Shown here piece by piece: positions 33,694 to 45,879 of a DNA stretch of 64,000 nt (positions within the stretch are counted from its first letter, which is position 1; every line of letters starts with the position of its first letter). Source of the stretch: Odobenus rosmarus divergens. Lineage: Eukaryota; Chordata; Mammalia; Carnivora; Odobenidae. The stretch covers positions 6,637-70,636 of the forward strand of contig NW_004451859.1 in assembly GCF_000321225.1 (NCBI RefSeq), written 5' to 3'. The notes under the pieces are model-generated. The model saw nothing but the letters and a program-made list of their open reading frames with translations, searched no databases and had not been told where the DNA came from. Position numbers and translations under genes: made by a program.

Positions 33694-34294
33694 GTACTAG
33701 GTAAAGACCCTAACATGTGCTTGTATGTGAAAGCACAATTAGCAAACTCATTCATGAAGGTCAATGAGAATTATCTGCTTGAACTAAAAATCACTATGTC
33801 TTAAGAGACCAAATCAAGATAGTCTTACAATAAGGGGAAATGACTTTTATCCCATCTAAAAAACGCTTTGAGTTCAGGTGAAAAATTATATTGAAGCTGC
33901 TAAAGGTTCAATTAAGAAGGAATTACATAACCCACGCTAATCCAAGAACCTGCCTCTATTTCTTCTTACAAACTGATTCCTTTCCTACGTGTGAGTCTTT
34001 CTGTCTTATGATAACCAGATTTACCAAGTAAAAATATAAAATACCCAGTTATTTTTACTATGTTGGATTGTTTTTGCTATGTCTAAAATTATTTGTTTTA
34101 CCCCAAATTCACATTTAACTGGGTTTTCTGTATTTTGTTCCACAACCTCGTGTGCCTGTGTATGTATGTCTCTGTGTATTCAGTTTTCTTGTTATATACT
34201 GTTCTTAACACAAGAACAGATAATGTTTGCGCATCTGATATCCCTAGGATTACAGAATTTAGAGCAGGAAAACACTTAGATGTAATGTGGTTTA
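33694..34294. other. No gene seen
   Basis: AT-rich; overlapping short frames at 34079-34352 carry no motif. Confidence 0.5.
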
Positions 34295-34425
34295 GTAATT
34301 TTATTCCATAGTTAGGGAAACTGAGACTCCAATAATTTAAAAGATTTGACAAGATCCCATAGCTAGTTGCTATCCTATTCAGAGAAGGACCTGGAATATA
34401 GTTGTCCTGGCTCCTGGTTCTTTCT
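34295..34425 (-). mobile_element. MIR remnant
   Basis: Antisense MIR core: tagttagggaaactgagact, aagatcccatagctagttgc. Confidence 0.7.
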
Positions 34426-34567
34426 CTTTCTAGAATATATTTTCTCTCTTACATCTGAACTACCACTTGGTTTTTCAGTGATACACCTGGGCCAAACTGA
34501 TGGCTTCATTTAGAAAGACATACCTATATACAAATCGTTTCGGTTTCTGTGTACGAGATGAAATACA

Positions 34568-34592
34568 ACACACACACACGTGCACATGCGTG
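34568..34592. repeat. Short CA repeat
   Basis: acacacacacac followed by alternating purine/pyrimidine gtgcacatgcgtgtg, a short potential Z-DNA stretch. Confidence 0.8.
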
Positions 34593-34719
34593 TGCCAGAA
34601 AGAGAGTTTCAAAGCAATATGTTATATAGTGAGAACATCTGTTTGAGGCTGCCCAATATCCACCCTTGCTTTATATATTTATGTATTGGTGTGTATTTAT
34701 GTATTGCTATGTATTAGCA

Positions 34720-35165
34720 TCCAAAATTCCTTTGGGGAAGTGCCTTTCTCCTGACTGAATAAAGTCTGCTGAGGCTGTTGATTAGGGCATTCCTCCTAGC
34801 CAATGAGTGGGCACATGACCAAGCTAAGCCAGGTAGTTGATAGCCGTCATTTCCCAGCACCTTCTTACCCTCTATTTTTAATTTTGAGACAAGAAACAAA
34901 TAGAATATTCCTCCACCCCCACCCTACTCCAGACAGCAAGATGGTTTCAGATCATTTATTGCAATGGAAGTGACTGGGCAAGACAATAGAGCAGTTCATA
35001 CTTACAAGACCCTTGGAGCTAATTATTTCCTTCTACTTAAAGCCTCGTTCTTCAGCTCCTTCACAGTCTTCCAATAAATTACCTGCTTAGCTTTAAGAAG
35101 CAGAGTTGGTTTCTATTGCTTGCAACCATGGAACTGTGATTGACACACAATATTTACATATTTCA
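34720..35165 (+). repeat. Possible ancient LTR-like repeat
   Basis: gccaatgagtgggcacatga near the start and gttggtttctattgcttgca with aaccatggaactgtgattga near the end resemble an old mammalian LTR-type repeat. A similar layout recurs at 59395-59860. Name not assigned. Confidence 0.4.
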
Positions 35166-35429
35166 AAAAGAAACTGAATTGTAATGCTGACATGGAAATA
35201 ACTTTAAGTGTCAGAGGCAATCCATGAACTAAGGAACATAAAATAAAAAAATACTGAATCACCGAGATTTAAAATATATGCCTTTCAATTGTGTGGGTAT
35301 AAAAGTGATCTGAAAAAAATATCCAACTGTACAAAAGCAAATGTAAAATTCAAACTGTTATGTAGATTGTCATTAATAAAGTTGCAAAGACCTACATACA
35401 AAAACTAAAATTACAAAGATTTTAGATGA
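35166..35429. other. Unassigned AT-rich DNA
   Basis: May be decayed L1 continuing into the next feature; not shown. Confidence 0.4.
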
Positions 35430-37135
35430 AACAAAGGAGAAAATTGTTTCTATGGGGGTAGGCATAGATTTCTTAAAAAGTCACAAAAAGCATGAACCAT
35501 ATAAAGAAAACACTGATAAATTGGACCTCACCAAAACTGCAAACATTTGTCCTTCAAAAGATACTGCTCAGAAAATGAAAAGACAGGCCACAAACCACAG
35601 AGGGGAGAAAAGCTTTGCAAAGAATATATCTGATAAAAGATTTGTACCTGGAATATTTAAAAAAAAAAAACTCTCAAAACTCAATAATAAAAAAGCAATA
35701 AAAAATGAGCAAAAAATTTGAACAGACACTTCACCGAAGAAGATATACAGACATCAAATAGCACATTAAAAGATGTTCATCACTAGTTATTAGGAAAATG
35801 CATATTTAATGAAAAAAAAAGTCTCTCAACCAAGAGGATTCTAAGGATTCATGACAACTTAATGCAATTTGGTATTCTAGATCTCATCCTAGAATTTGGG
35901 AAAAACTAAAGAAATCTAAATAAAGTATGGGCTTTATCAATATTTATTCATACCATACTAATGTAAGAAGTTCGTAATAGTGGAAATTGGAAGCAAGGTT
36001 TATGGAAACTTTTAATATTATCTTCTCAATTTTTCTGTGAATCAAAAACTGTCCTAAAAAATAAAGTCTGTTTGAAACATACACACTTATCCAAATGGCT
36101 AAAATTAAAAAGACTGACTATACCAAGTGTTGACGAGGATATGTAGGCATTAGCACTCTCATATACTGCTTGCAGGGATGTACAACAATGTCATAAAACA
36201 GCTTGACAAAACAAATATCTGATTTAAAAAAAAAAAAACTTGTATCCAGACTATATTTTTTTTAACTCTTGCAGTGCAACAGTAAGAAGACAAACAACCC
36301 AGAAAAAATGGGCAGGTTTGAACACATACTTTACCAAAGAAGGTATACAAATGTTAATAAGCACATGAAAAGCCACTTGACATTATTACTTATTAGGAAG
36401 ACACAAATCAATAACCACAATAAAATATCAATACACTGCAAAAATGGCTACATTTTAAAAGATTTATGGTATCAGCTACTGGTGAGGGTACAGAGCAACT
36501 AGAACTTTCAAGTACAGTTGATAGAAATACAAAATCGTATAATTGTTTGGAAAACAGTTGGCTGGTTTCACATGAAGGTAAATTTACATTTACCATATGA
36601 CTCAGCATTCTTCCTCGTATTTATCCAAGATATAGGAAAACATATGTCCATATAAAGACGTGGATGTGAATGTTCTTAGCAGTTTGTTCTAAAAGCCAGA
36701 GACTGGGAAGAAAAACAAATATACATCAACAAATGCACAGACTGAATGGGTAAACTGTAGTATAACCGTACAATGGAATATTACTCAGAAATAAAGGAAT
36801 GATCTACTGATACAAGCAAAAATATCAATGAATCTCAAAATACTTACACCAAGCGAAAGAAGCATGACAATAGAAGCTATATACTATGTATTTCTTTTAC
36901 ATGACATTCTGGGAAAAGCAAAACCTTAAGGAAAGAAATCACACCAATGGTTATCAAAGGCTGAAGGATGGAGAGAGAGGATTGACTTGCCAAGGGGCAT
37001 GAGTCACTTTTTGTGCTGATGAAAATATTATAGATCTTGATTGTAGTGGTGCTTATATATTTGACAAAACTCATTGAACTATTCATATGAAAACGGTGAA
37101 TTTTATTGTATTTGAAGAATACCACCAAATACCAG
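35430..37135 (+). mobile_element. At least two old LINE-1 (L1M) fragments in series
   Basis: ORF2 sequence starts with gaccatataaagaaa-like text and gacctcaccaaaactgcaaa. The same ORF2 segment (acttcaccgaagaagatata at about 35730, ctttaccaaagaaggtatac at about 36330) occurs twice, so more than one copy is present. 35816-36065 is a different old 3'-end-like piece ending in caaaaactgtcctaaaaaat. 36260-37135 runs through ggaatattactcagaaataa to an L1M 3'UTR. Confidence 0.8.
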
Positions 37136-37468
37136 CTCCCCCCCAAAATTGAGGCAAACATTGGAAAGAGAAAGAACATAGTTCCAGGACAGATATTAAA
37201 AGGAAATGACATGTTAGTGAAAACATAATGGCTTTCCCAAGGTATTAAGCTGAGGGACTCTGAAACATAAATAAAAATCTAGGTGGTAAAGGAGGGGAAT
37301 AATGGGTATATGCAGAGAGGATTCCAAATAGGGAGTGCAGCATGCACAGATTAGTGGTGGCAAAAAATATGGCACACCTCAATCTGGGGAAATGACAATT
37401 AGCTACAGGGCTGGACATGGAAGCAGTGCTAGACATAGACAGGGACAAAATTTCACAGCATCAGGTAT
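37136..37468. other. No gene seen
   Basis: Short overlapping frames only. Confidence 0.5.
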
Positions 37469-37485
37469 AAAAGATGGGGTACAGG

Positions 37486-37688
37486 GCACCTGGGTGGCTC
37501 AGTCGGTTAAGCATCTGCCTTCAGCTCAGGGCATGATCCCGGACTCCCAGGATCGAGTCCCGTTTCGGGCTCTCTGCTCTGCAGGGAGTTTGTTTCTCCC
37601 TCTGCCCCTCACCCTGCTTGTGCTCTCTCTCTCTGTCATGCACATGCTCTCTCTCTTAAATAAATAATAAAATTTTTAAAAATTTTAA
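37486..37688 (+). mobile_element. SINEC, full length
   Basis: gcacctgggtggctcagtcg head, ttcgggctctctgctctgca centre, tail aataaataataaaattttta. Perfect 17-bp duplication aaaagatggggtacagg at 37469-37485 and 37689-37705. Confidence 0.95.
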
Positions 37689-37705
37689 AAAAGATGGGGT
37701 ACAGG

Positions 37706-39111
37706 TTTCCAGCTTACTGAGCTGAATGGACAGTGGTAACATCTCCTAAGGCAGGGACACCAGCTTTGCAAGAGAAGATCATGAATTTGTTCTTGTATAT
37801 GTTGAATGTAAGGTTCATCAAGGTGCACACATATGATGTGGAAGGCAAAGAGTTGAGATTAAATCACATGAAATTAATTATATTCAAGCCACCTTGAGCT
37901 ATAAAAGGCAACTCATATGTTTGAATCCAGTAAGTTCCTAGAGCTCTTATCCAACTGAGTGATATTATTGCCTTTATAAAAAATAAAATAAAAACAAGAC
38001 TGAATATTCTTCAAGCATAATTATTGTGGCAACCATGTTTCATCACAGAGAGCCATTTATGAAGGATACAGAAGTTTCAAAGTTGCACATGATGTGAAAC
38101 ACTATGCATCATGTATTTCTGGCAGTGGTTATTAATCATTTTCTTTCAAGACAAAGTAATTATGATCCATCATAGTAGTTGATATAAATAACTAAAGGAA
38201 CTTGGAAAAGAAGCAATTCATCACTGGAGATTTGCCAAGAAATAAACTCTTCAAGTACAACTCATGGTTGCTCCTGCAAGATCAGTTAACTGTTTCTACA
38301 AGTCAGACTCTGGCTTCTGCACCCACAAATAATCTATCAAATTCTTTCTCTTGTAATATCATATTGTTCAAAGTTTTACCAACTACTATTCAACTACACG
38401 TATGCAAATTTAATTCAGTCACCAACTCCATAACAAGAATATGTTTCAAGAGACTGTTCATAAAGGAGAAAACAAATGTGTGACTCATTAATCAGAAGCA
38501 TGAATTCTGACTGATAAATATGCCATTTTCATTATATTGTCAAAGGAAAGGAAAATATTCCTCTCTATTGAATCCAGTAAGTTACTGGATTGAAGCTCCT
38601 GGGACTTCCTGAAAAGTCCCAAATTTTCAAAAGTTCCTCCAAGTCACATTTGAAAAGTCCAATTTGAGTTGTAATGCTTGCTTGCTTGTTCTCTCACACT
38701 CTCTGCCCAGAAACGACTGTGCTTTGGACGGCCTGCAAATTCATGGTTGAAACTATCCAAAGGTGTTAACCCATAAAATCACATATATTGTTCCTGGTGC
38801 AACAAGAAAATTCCATTTGAGACTTACCTGAGATAATTTATCTTACACATCAACAAAAACTATTTGTCATAATATTCACCTTTGAATTTCTTTGAGACAT
38901 AAGTTGTCTATCTACTCTTCTATAATTAACAAGTAGAATTATCAAACCAAATAGACAGTAATCCTACCTAATAGTATATATAACTCTGTTTGCCATTATG
39001 TTTACAATTATACATATAATAGGACAAGACTGGAAATCTGGGTATCTGGGTTCTGTCTCAGCCAGACTGGCTTCTGTACTGGCCTTTATACTCCTAATAA
39101 ATGGGTTAATT
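37706..39111. other. No gene seen
   Basis: About 1.4 kb, AT-rich, no recognised repeat or exon. Frame 38202-38483 (93 codons) has no domain. Confidence 0.5.
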
Positions 39112-39129
39112 AAAAGTTAGTTAACATCT

Positions 39130-39323
39130 GGGCGCCTGGGTGGCTCAGTCGTTAAGCGTCTGCCTTCGGCTCAGGTCATGATCCCAGGGTCTTGGGATCG
39201 AGCCCCACATCGGGCTCCTTGCTCGGCGGGAAGCCTGCTTCTCCCTCTCCCACTCCCCCTGCTTGTGTTCCTTCTCTCACTGTGTCTCTCTCTGTCAAAT
39301 AAATAAATAAAATCTTTAAAAAA
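39130..39323 (+). mobile_element. SINEC, young (gcgtctgcc subtype)
   Basis: Near-consensus with cccactccccctgcttgtg. Perfect 18-bp duplication aaaagttagttaacatct at 39112-39129 and 39324-39341. Confidence 0.97.
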
Positions 39324-39380
39324 AAAAGTTAGTTAACATCTAAATTTCCTTCCATTTCAAAAATTCTGTGACACCCTAAC

Positions 39381-39434
39381 GGGCGCCTGGGTGGCTCAGT
39401 TGGTTAAGCGGCTGCCTTCGTAAAATCTTTAAAA
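39381..39434 (+). mobile_element. SINEC reduced to 54 bp by internal deletion
   Basis: The first 40 bases of a SINE (gggcgcctgggtggctcag through gctgccttcg) join straight to the last bases of its tail (taaaatctttaaaaa). It is flanked by aaaaattctgtgacac at 39359-39374 and 39435-39450, so both true ends survive while the middle (about 150 bp) is gone. Confidence 0.95.
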
Positions 39435-39454
39435 AAAAATTCTGTGACACTCTG

Positions 39455-41845
39455 AAGGTCCGCAAAAATAGGAAGAGATACACTTGAGATTATTACATGA
39501 GAACTGCTTTTCTGTAACTTTTCCACCAAAGTGACTCCAATGACAAAGATGAGGGTACACATCACTCAATGATCACCCCATGGGTTGGTCTGGGACATAG
39601 CCCCGGGCAGCTTCCAGAAGCAAGAACTTTTTTTTTTAATTTCTAGATTGATCTTTAAATCCATTTTCTATTATATTCCATATCTATATTGGGTTTTAAT
39701 ATAAAAATACTGTGTTTTCTAAATCCTAAAATACAATTAACACTCTAGCAAGATCTGTTTACTGAATAACATTGAATAGTCCCCCCCATGGATCACCCCA
39801 TGATCCATAGCCTGTTTTGAGAAATATGTTCAAATGCAGAGAAAAGGAGTCTATGCCAGGATTGAAAGCTCAAAGTTTTGGGACCCAGGCAGGAAACACA
39901 AACGAAGAGCAGAGGCTGTGGGAGTGGGACTAGGGTGATCTCTGGATAACCTAAAGGAACAGCTGTTAGCTCCAACCAGACTGCTGTCCAAAATGGCCAA
40001 ATATTCTGATTCTTCAAGGGACATGAAAAGATGAATTTTATATGAAATCTCTTCCCTTTGTAAAACACACTGCATACAAAATAAAACAGACCAGCCGGCC
40101 TGATTCAGTGCAAAGCCTTCCTGGTTTTGAGTCCTTCGTCCTAACGCCTGCTCCAAGAACTGAATCCAATTACACAAGAGAGAGAGCATCTCCATGGAGG
40201 ACAGAATAGAAAAACATTTTCAAAGGGTCAGAGTGAAGGCTGTGGACTTCTGAGGGCAACAGTGGAATTTTCTTCCCTTCAGTTAGATCATTAAAAGCAG
40301 AAAAGACATCAATTTTTCACAGTCATTATGGGCAGCTTAGCCTGGAGGCAGAAGGCTGGAGCAGACAGGCTCTGGAGACGGACTTCCAGGATGATGGGAA
40401 AGTCATGAATTTTACGTTTGCATTTAACCTTGGAATAATGACACCCTGTTTGAAAACCAGGCCAAAAAGCGATGGCATATAAATGAAATACATTTAAAAG
40501 CCACATGAGTACCGCATACACCAAGCTATGGTTCATGTCGCAAACTACGGTATGGCTGCTTCAACTGTTTCACCCATGCGAGAAAGAAAAATAGAGGAGG
40601 AGCTACTGATATTGTGAAACCAACCTGGCACCCACAGCTAGACCATGCTATTCTTTTCTGGAACATTCACAAGCTCACAGCGTACCAACCTCAGACAAGG
40701 CCCCTCTGAGAGTATGGATTCAATGCGACAAAACTAGGATGCTACATAATGTTTTCCTAAGCAGACACAAAATCAAGGTCACTGTGCCACCCACAAAATG
40801 CCAAGCACCGCCCCTCTCTTGGCTCAGATGAGTGATGGCTCTATGTTCACTCCAGTCTATCGATAAGATTTAGATACTCAATCTGTATAGATAAGATTTA
40901 GATATCCAACTCTAGAATTGCCCCTGCTTTCTAAAGGCAATTTAGGGGAAAGCCCAGCTTCCTCAGGTCCTCTGCCAAATCACCCAACTCTTATTAGTAG
41001 ACTTCACTATCCTTCCACTTAGACACCCATGGTTTCCCCATGGTATGTGTTCTTCCTTGTTGCAATGGGTAATGAACTGAACTTGTTTTACTACAGGTGT
41101 GCTCCTGCTGGGATCTGGTTGAAGGACATGGACACGTGTGAGCAGTCAGCATGGTCTACCATACCACCAACCCATTCAGGTCAAAAGGCAATGACTTTGA
41201 AGGTGGCTGAAAGGATTCTGCCCAGCCATAATGCCCTTTTCCTGCCAAGTACACTCTGGTCCTTCCTCATGCCTTTCCTGCTCCTTTCATGGTGCTTGAT
41301 TAGGCAGTGTTTCTGCCTCTGATGAATGCACTGGGTTTGCAGGCCTTTCTGAGACTCATTATTCAGGCAGCAGATAACCAGTGTTTACCCACTTACTTGT
41401 ATGCGACCTTACTCAAAAAACCAATGAGGTATAAATTTCACTCTTAAAATGATCCAATTGCGAGTAAAAACAGGTATTGTGGGGGAAACAAACAGACTTC
41501 AAGGAAGGCAGCACAGGATGCGATGTGCTTGGCGCTCCCTTTCGGTTGCATAAAAGACAAGCAATTAAATTCCAAAATGCTATTAAGCATAGCATTTAAC
41601 AAGAAAATATATTCTGCTTTGTGTGACTTCAGAAGACAACAAATGGAGTCATGTCTAGAACAGGATGTAATCTGGCAAATTTATAGTCACAAGGGAATAA
41701 TTACATTCAGTTTGGGCAAATGAGTGTTAAGACAGTGAAATGTGAAACCAGGACAGCCAATGTTATTAGAAGCGTACAGCTTTTCCTTGACATTCATTCT
41801 GGTGTCAACACAGAGGGAGGTATGCAGACATTCACTTCCAGTGTG
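39455..41845. other. No gene seen; longest repeat-poor stretch
   Basis: About 2.4 kb without a recognised interspersed repeat. Frames at 39793-40195 (-), 41029-41322 (+) and others have no family assignment. A short hairpin lies at 39788-39808. Confidence 0.5.
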
Positions 41846-41864
41846 AAAGAGTATCAGAGTTTTT

Positions 41865-42061
41865 GGGCGCCTGGGAGGCTCAGTCATTAAGCGTCTGCCT
41901 TCGGCTCAGGTCATGATCCCAGGGTCCTGGAATCGAGCGCCTCATCGGGCTCCCTGCTCCGAGGGAAGCCTGCTTCTCCCTCTCCCACTCCCCCTGCTTG
42001 TGTTTCCTCTCTCACTGTCTCTCTCTCTCTGTCAAATACATAAATAAAATCTTTAAAAAAA
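41865..42061 (+). mobile_element. SINEC, young (gcgtctgcc subtype)
   Basis: gggcgcctgggaggctcagt head, cccactccccctgcttgtgt body. Perfect 19-bp duplication aaagagtatcagagttttt at 41846-41864 and 42062-42080. Confidence 0.96.
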
Positions 42062-42520
42062 AAAGAGTATCAGAGTTTTTAAACATTTTTATGGATTTTA
42101 AAGCAGAAGTATAAAGATAAAACTAAAACAAGGACCCATAATCCTGCTGACCAAGTAAATGCACAGAAGCAAATCCAAACAAAACTACTCTTCCCTCTCG
42201 TTTCAAACTGTTTTCCCTCAATGTCACCACTGTTAATAATTTCTCTGCATCCTCTGAAAAAGTGGAAAATATTTCAATGAAATATCACTATACAGTCATG
42301 AGAACAACTTAAAAAAAGAAAAAGGTAGTATAATTCCAAATGCTGGTCACTGCAGAGAAATCAAGACTCTTAGACATTGCCGGTCAAAATGTAAAATGGT
42401 ATCGATAGTCTGGAAAATTGTTTGGCAGCTTCTTTATACAATTAAACATGGACTTACTAAATGACACAGAAATCACAACTCTTGGGCATTTATCCCAGAG
42501 AAATAAAAACTTATACTAAT

Positions 42521-42543
42521 ACACACACACACACACACACACA
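42521..42543. repeat. (AC)n microsatellite
   Basis: 11.5 AC units within the L1M copy. Confidence 0.93.
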
Positions 42544-42957
42544 AGCTTATGTTGTGAAAGCTTTATTTATAACAGGAAAAACTGGGAACAACCCAAATGT
42601 CCTTGGGTGGATGGCTCAACAAATTCTGGTACATCCGTATAATGGAACATACTTAGCAATAAAAAGAACAAACTATTTATACATGAAACAACCTAGATGA
42701 TTCTCGAGGGCATGATGCTTAGTTTAAAAAAATCAGTCAAAAAATTGCATACTATATGATTCCATTTATATTGCAACCTAAAAAGGACAAAACTACAGAG
42801 GCTAAGAACATATTAGTGGCTGTCAGGGTGGGTGGGGTATAAAGGGATAGCCTGATAGGGATCCTTTGTGCTGATGGACCAATTGTATACCTTGATTGTG
42901 GTGGCGGCTATACGAATCTAATATGGGATAAAACTGCATAGAATTATGCACACAGAT

Positions 42958-42978
42958 ACACACACACACACACACACA
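42958..42978. repeat. (AC)n microsatellite
   Basis: 10.5 AC units, second AC tract in the same L1M. Confidence 0.93.
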
Positions 42979-43175
42979 TAGAAATGTATGGAAAAATAGT
43001 AAAAACCTGAACAAGATCTGTAATATTGTGACATTGTCAATTTTGTGGGCTTAATGTATGGTATAGGTAGACAAGATGTTACCATTGGGGAATGTTAGAT
43101 AAAGGGAATGCAGGGCTTTCTACACTATTTTCACAACCTCCTGTGAGTCCATAAAGATTCCAAAATAAGATGTTT

Positions 43176-43871
43176 TTTAAAAGCCACACATATGCCAACT
43201 GTATAGATTAGGATGCTTTTGGCTACAAATAGCAGAAAATTCTAATTCAATCAGCTTAAAAGAACAGAAATACCTTACCACCTCATCTAACAAGAATTTG
43301 GAAATAGGTTAGCTCTGGAAATAATTAAGTGCTCATCAACACTATCAAGGACCCAGGATTTTTCCTTATTTCTGCTCTGTCATCATTGGAACATAAGTTT
43401 GGTCCCTTATGCTAGCTTGTATCATGGCCTCAAGACGGTTAGCAGCATTACCACACCCAGGGGTAGAGGGACCATTTCTAATTAGTATCTGTTTTAGTCA
43501 CGGAAACCAACATTTTCCAAGAAGTCATCTGCTAAACTTCTCTCATGTCCCATTGACAGGGCCACCTACCAACTCCTTAAACAAATGCTGGAGTTAGGGG
43601 ATTTGGCAAGGGGAGTCAGAGCAGGAGAAGCGTAGACAGGAATGGAACCACCATGAATCATGATCCATCTTTGAGGCTTCAAACGAATGTCTATAGCTAA
43701 GAGTTAAATAAACTAAGTCACATGCACACAATGAAATACCATACAGCATAAAACATGAACTAGATATTTATGGGTTAACATGGAAAATTCTCAAAACTCA
43801 ATTAGGAGATGGAATACAAGGTATAGAGTCATGTATATAACAAGGGCCCTGTTGGGCGAATTTCTTTTAAT
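43176..43871. other. No gene seen
   Basis: No repeat body or exon recognised. Confidence 0.5.
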
Positions 43872-43885
43872 GATAGCAAACAACG

Positions 43886-44065
43886 GGGGCGCCTGGGTGG
43901 CTCATTCAGTTAAGCATCTGCCTTTGGCTCAGGTCACAATTTCAGGGTCCTGGGATCAAGCCGGGTGTCAGGCTGCCTGCTCAGCAGGGAGCCTGTTTTC
44001 CCTCTCCCGCTCCCTCTCTCTCTGTCAAATAAATAAGTAAAATCTTAAAAAAAAAAAAAAAAAAA
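43886..44065 (+). mobile_element. SINEC, full length, shortened body
   Basis: gggcgcctgggtggctcatt head, ctcccgctccctctctctct body, A19-type tail. gatagcaaacaacg (43872-43885) against gatagcaaagaacg (44066-44079), one mismatch. Confidence 0.95.
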
Positions 44066-44079
44066 GATAGCAAAGAACG

Positions 44080-44365
44080 TTGGGGTATGTATTGAATATT
44101 TGCATCCCCTCAAAATTCTTATGTTGAAATTCTAAGCCCCAATGTGATTATATTAGGAGGTGGGGACTTCTGGAGGCAATTAGGTCATGAGGGTGGAGCC
44201 CAACATCCACAGGCCAGGAAGCAGGCCCTCCCTAGATACTAGATCCGCTAGCTCCATGAGCTTGGACTTCCCAGCCTCCAGGACTGCGAGAAATAAATGT
44301 TTCTTGTTTAACTCATCCAGTCTGTGGTACATTTGTGATAGCAGCCTGAGCCGCTGACTGAAACA
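44080..44365 (+). mobile_element. MaLR-type LTR (MLT1/MST-like)
   Basis: Clear old ERVL-MaLR LTR: ttatgttgaaattctaagcc, gtgattatattaggaggtgg, attaggtcatgagggtggag, cttggacttcccagcctcca, gaaataaatgtttcttg, ending near ccgctgactgaaacag. The stretch usually following the stop of the first half is shortened. Solo; no internal region. Confidence 0.88.
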
Positions 44366-44569
44366 GTTGATATATTCTCATTCCTTGTTTTTCATTCTTT
44401 TCTTTAGAACCTCTATTTCATTCAGGAAGGCATATAATAGGGCAACTTCCCATATATTCAGAAGTCCAAAAACGATTCACTGTTGCCAATTTAATAGATT
44501 TAAAATACCAGGTCACTACTGTGTGAACTTAAGGATTTTTAGGAACGAATGGGGTCACACATCTTTCTG

Positions 44570-44850
44570 CAGTCTTTGACATTTGGCTTTCTTCTCTTTA
44601 ACATTTTCAATCGAGTCATTTTTCTTCTACTTACTGAGTTATGTGAATTTTATATAAACCTAAGAAAACTAACTTTTTAATCGGCCATACACCTTGCAGG
44701 TGTTTTTTCCTCTTTGTTATTTTCTCTTACTTTTTGATGATACGATTGGTTATGCAGAAGTTTCTAATTTTCATATAATTAAATGTATCAAAGTTTTCCT
44801 TTCTAGGTTTCATGACCACTTTGAAAAGCTTTTTCTGTAAAACTGTAAGT
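44570..44850 (-). mobile_element. LINE-1 ORF2 fragment (old)
   Basis: The inverted sequence resembles distal old L1 ORF2 (gaagtttctaattttcatat, aattaaatgtatcaaagttt). Diverged. Confidence 0.55.
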
Positions 44851-44884
44851 AAATCCACTCAGGCTGTCTCATAGGACTTTCTCA

Positions 44885-45085
44885 GTGATGGAAATGTTCT
44901 ATATCTACACTTATCCAACATGGTAGCCACAGTTAACCCTCGGTTAATCATGGGGGTTGTTGAGTAATTAGTAAGAGTGAAAAACTGAATTTTCCATTTT
45001 ATTTAATTTTAATTAATTTTAATGTAAAGAGCAACATGTGGCCAGTGGTCACCATGCTGGACAATGCAATTCTAGAATCTTCATG
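44885..45085. mobile_element. Possible hAT-type MITE
   Basis: acatggtagccacagttaac, aaactgaattttccatttta, taattttaattaattttaat, aacatgtggccagtggtcac resemble an old mammalian DNA element with internal pseudo-symmetry. Confidence 0.55.
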
Positions 45086-45319
45086 GTTTCATTTTCCAAA
45101 ATATCTAAATATTTGAGCCTTTAGGAATTTATGTGGATAAAAGGAGTGAATTATCAGGATCTAAATCAAGATCTGATTGCTGTGTTTTATTGGGAACACA
45201 GGCTACCTTAAGACTGAAGTGAAAGTTAGAGAATCTAACTCCAGAAAAATAAGTATATGGAGATACAGACAGAATTCTAAAGCTTATAGGCCAGTAGGAG
45301 GAGAGAAAGTCAATCATAA

Positions 45320-45640
45320 ATCCAGATCATTTCTGATGATGAGAAGAGTAAGAACGAGCTGGGACAGACCTATGAGAGAGATTGATGGTGGGGGAGGGAC
45401 GGTGGGAGGCGCACCACTTTAGGGATGGCAGACAAGAAAGGCCCTCTGGGGAGAGGATACTTGAACTGAAAACTTAAATATGAGTTCGAAGCCAGACCCC
45501 AAAAAGCTGGACCAAGAGCCTTTCAAGCTAAAGAATACCCAGAGCAAAGGCTTGGAGGCAGGAGTGAGGTTTGCTCCTTGGAAGGCAGAAAAGATGTCCA
45601 GGGTAGTTAGAGCCCAGTAAACAAGGGAGGAGTTAGATGG
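45320..45640 (+). repeat. Ancient mammalian repeat fragment
   Basis: aaggcttggaggcaggagtg and ggtttgctccttggaaggca belong to the same old dispersed family as 30450 and 47930 in my reading. Name not assigned. Confidence 0.45.
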
Positions 45641-45879
45641 GATGAGGGTGGAGGACACAGGGGCCCCATAACCTTTCTTCTGAATTGCGAAACTGAAGCT
45701 TAAACAAAGTAAGCAGACCAAGCTCGCACTTGATTGGAGGTGACAGAGTCAGGACTCTGGTCCCTCCAAAGTCTCTACTCTCCACCACGGCAGTGCCTGT
45801 CCTGTAATTCCAAGCCGCTCCTTCCCTGCTTAAATAGCTTGACCCGATATGACCCTTACTCTTGCTTCCAGGCTCATCT

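Larger units (their letters stand above)
42280..43175 (+). mobile_element. LINE-1 (old L1M) ORF2 tail and 3'UTR
   Basis: gtcactgcagagaaatcaag, caactcttgggcatttatcc, aacaacccaaatgtccttgg, ttgtgctgatggaccaattg and ccttgattgtggtggcggct follow the L1M 3' order. Two AC repeats grew inside it. Dead. Confidence 0.82.

Noticed and set aside
34568..34592. Regulatory Z-DNA element
   Set aside because: Too short, and no neighbouring promoter features.
37922..38584. gaatccagtaagtt occurring twice about 650 bp apart
   Set aside because: Short match without extension; likely chance.
39788..39808. Hairpin atggatca / tgatccat with a 5-base loop
   Set aside because: An 8-bp stem is expected by chance in 64 kb and nothing around it suggests function.
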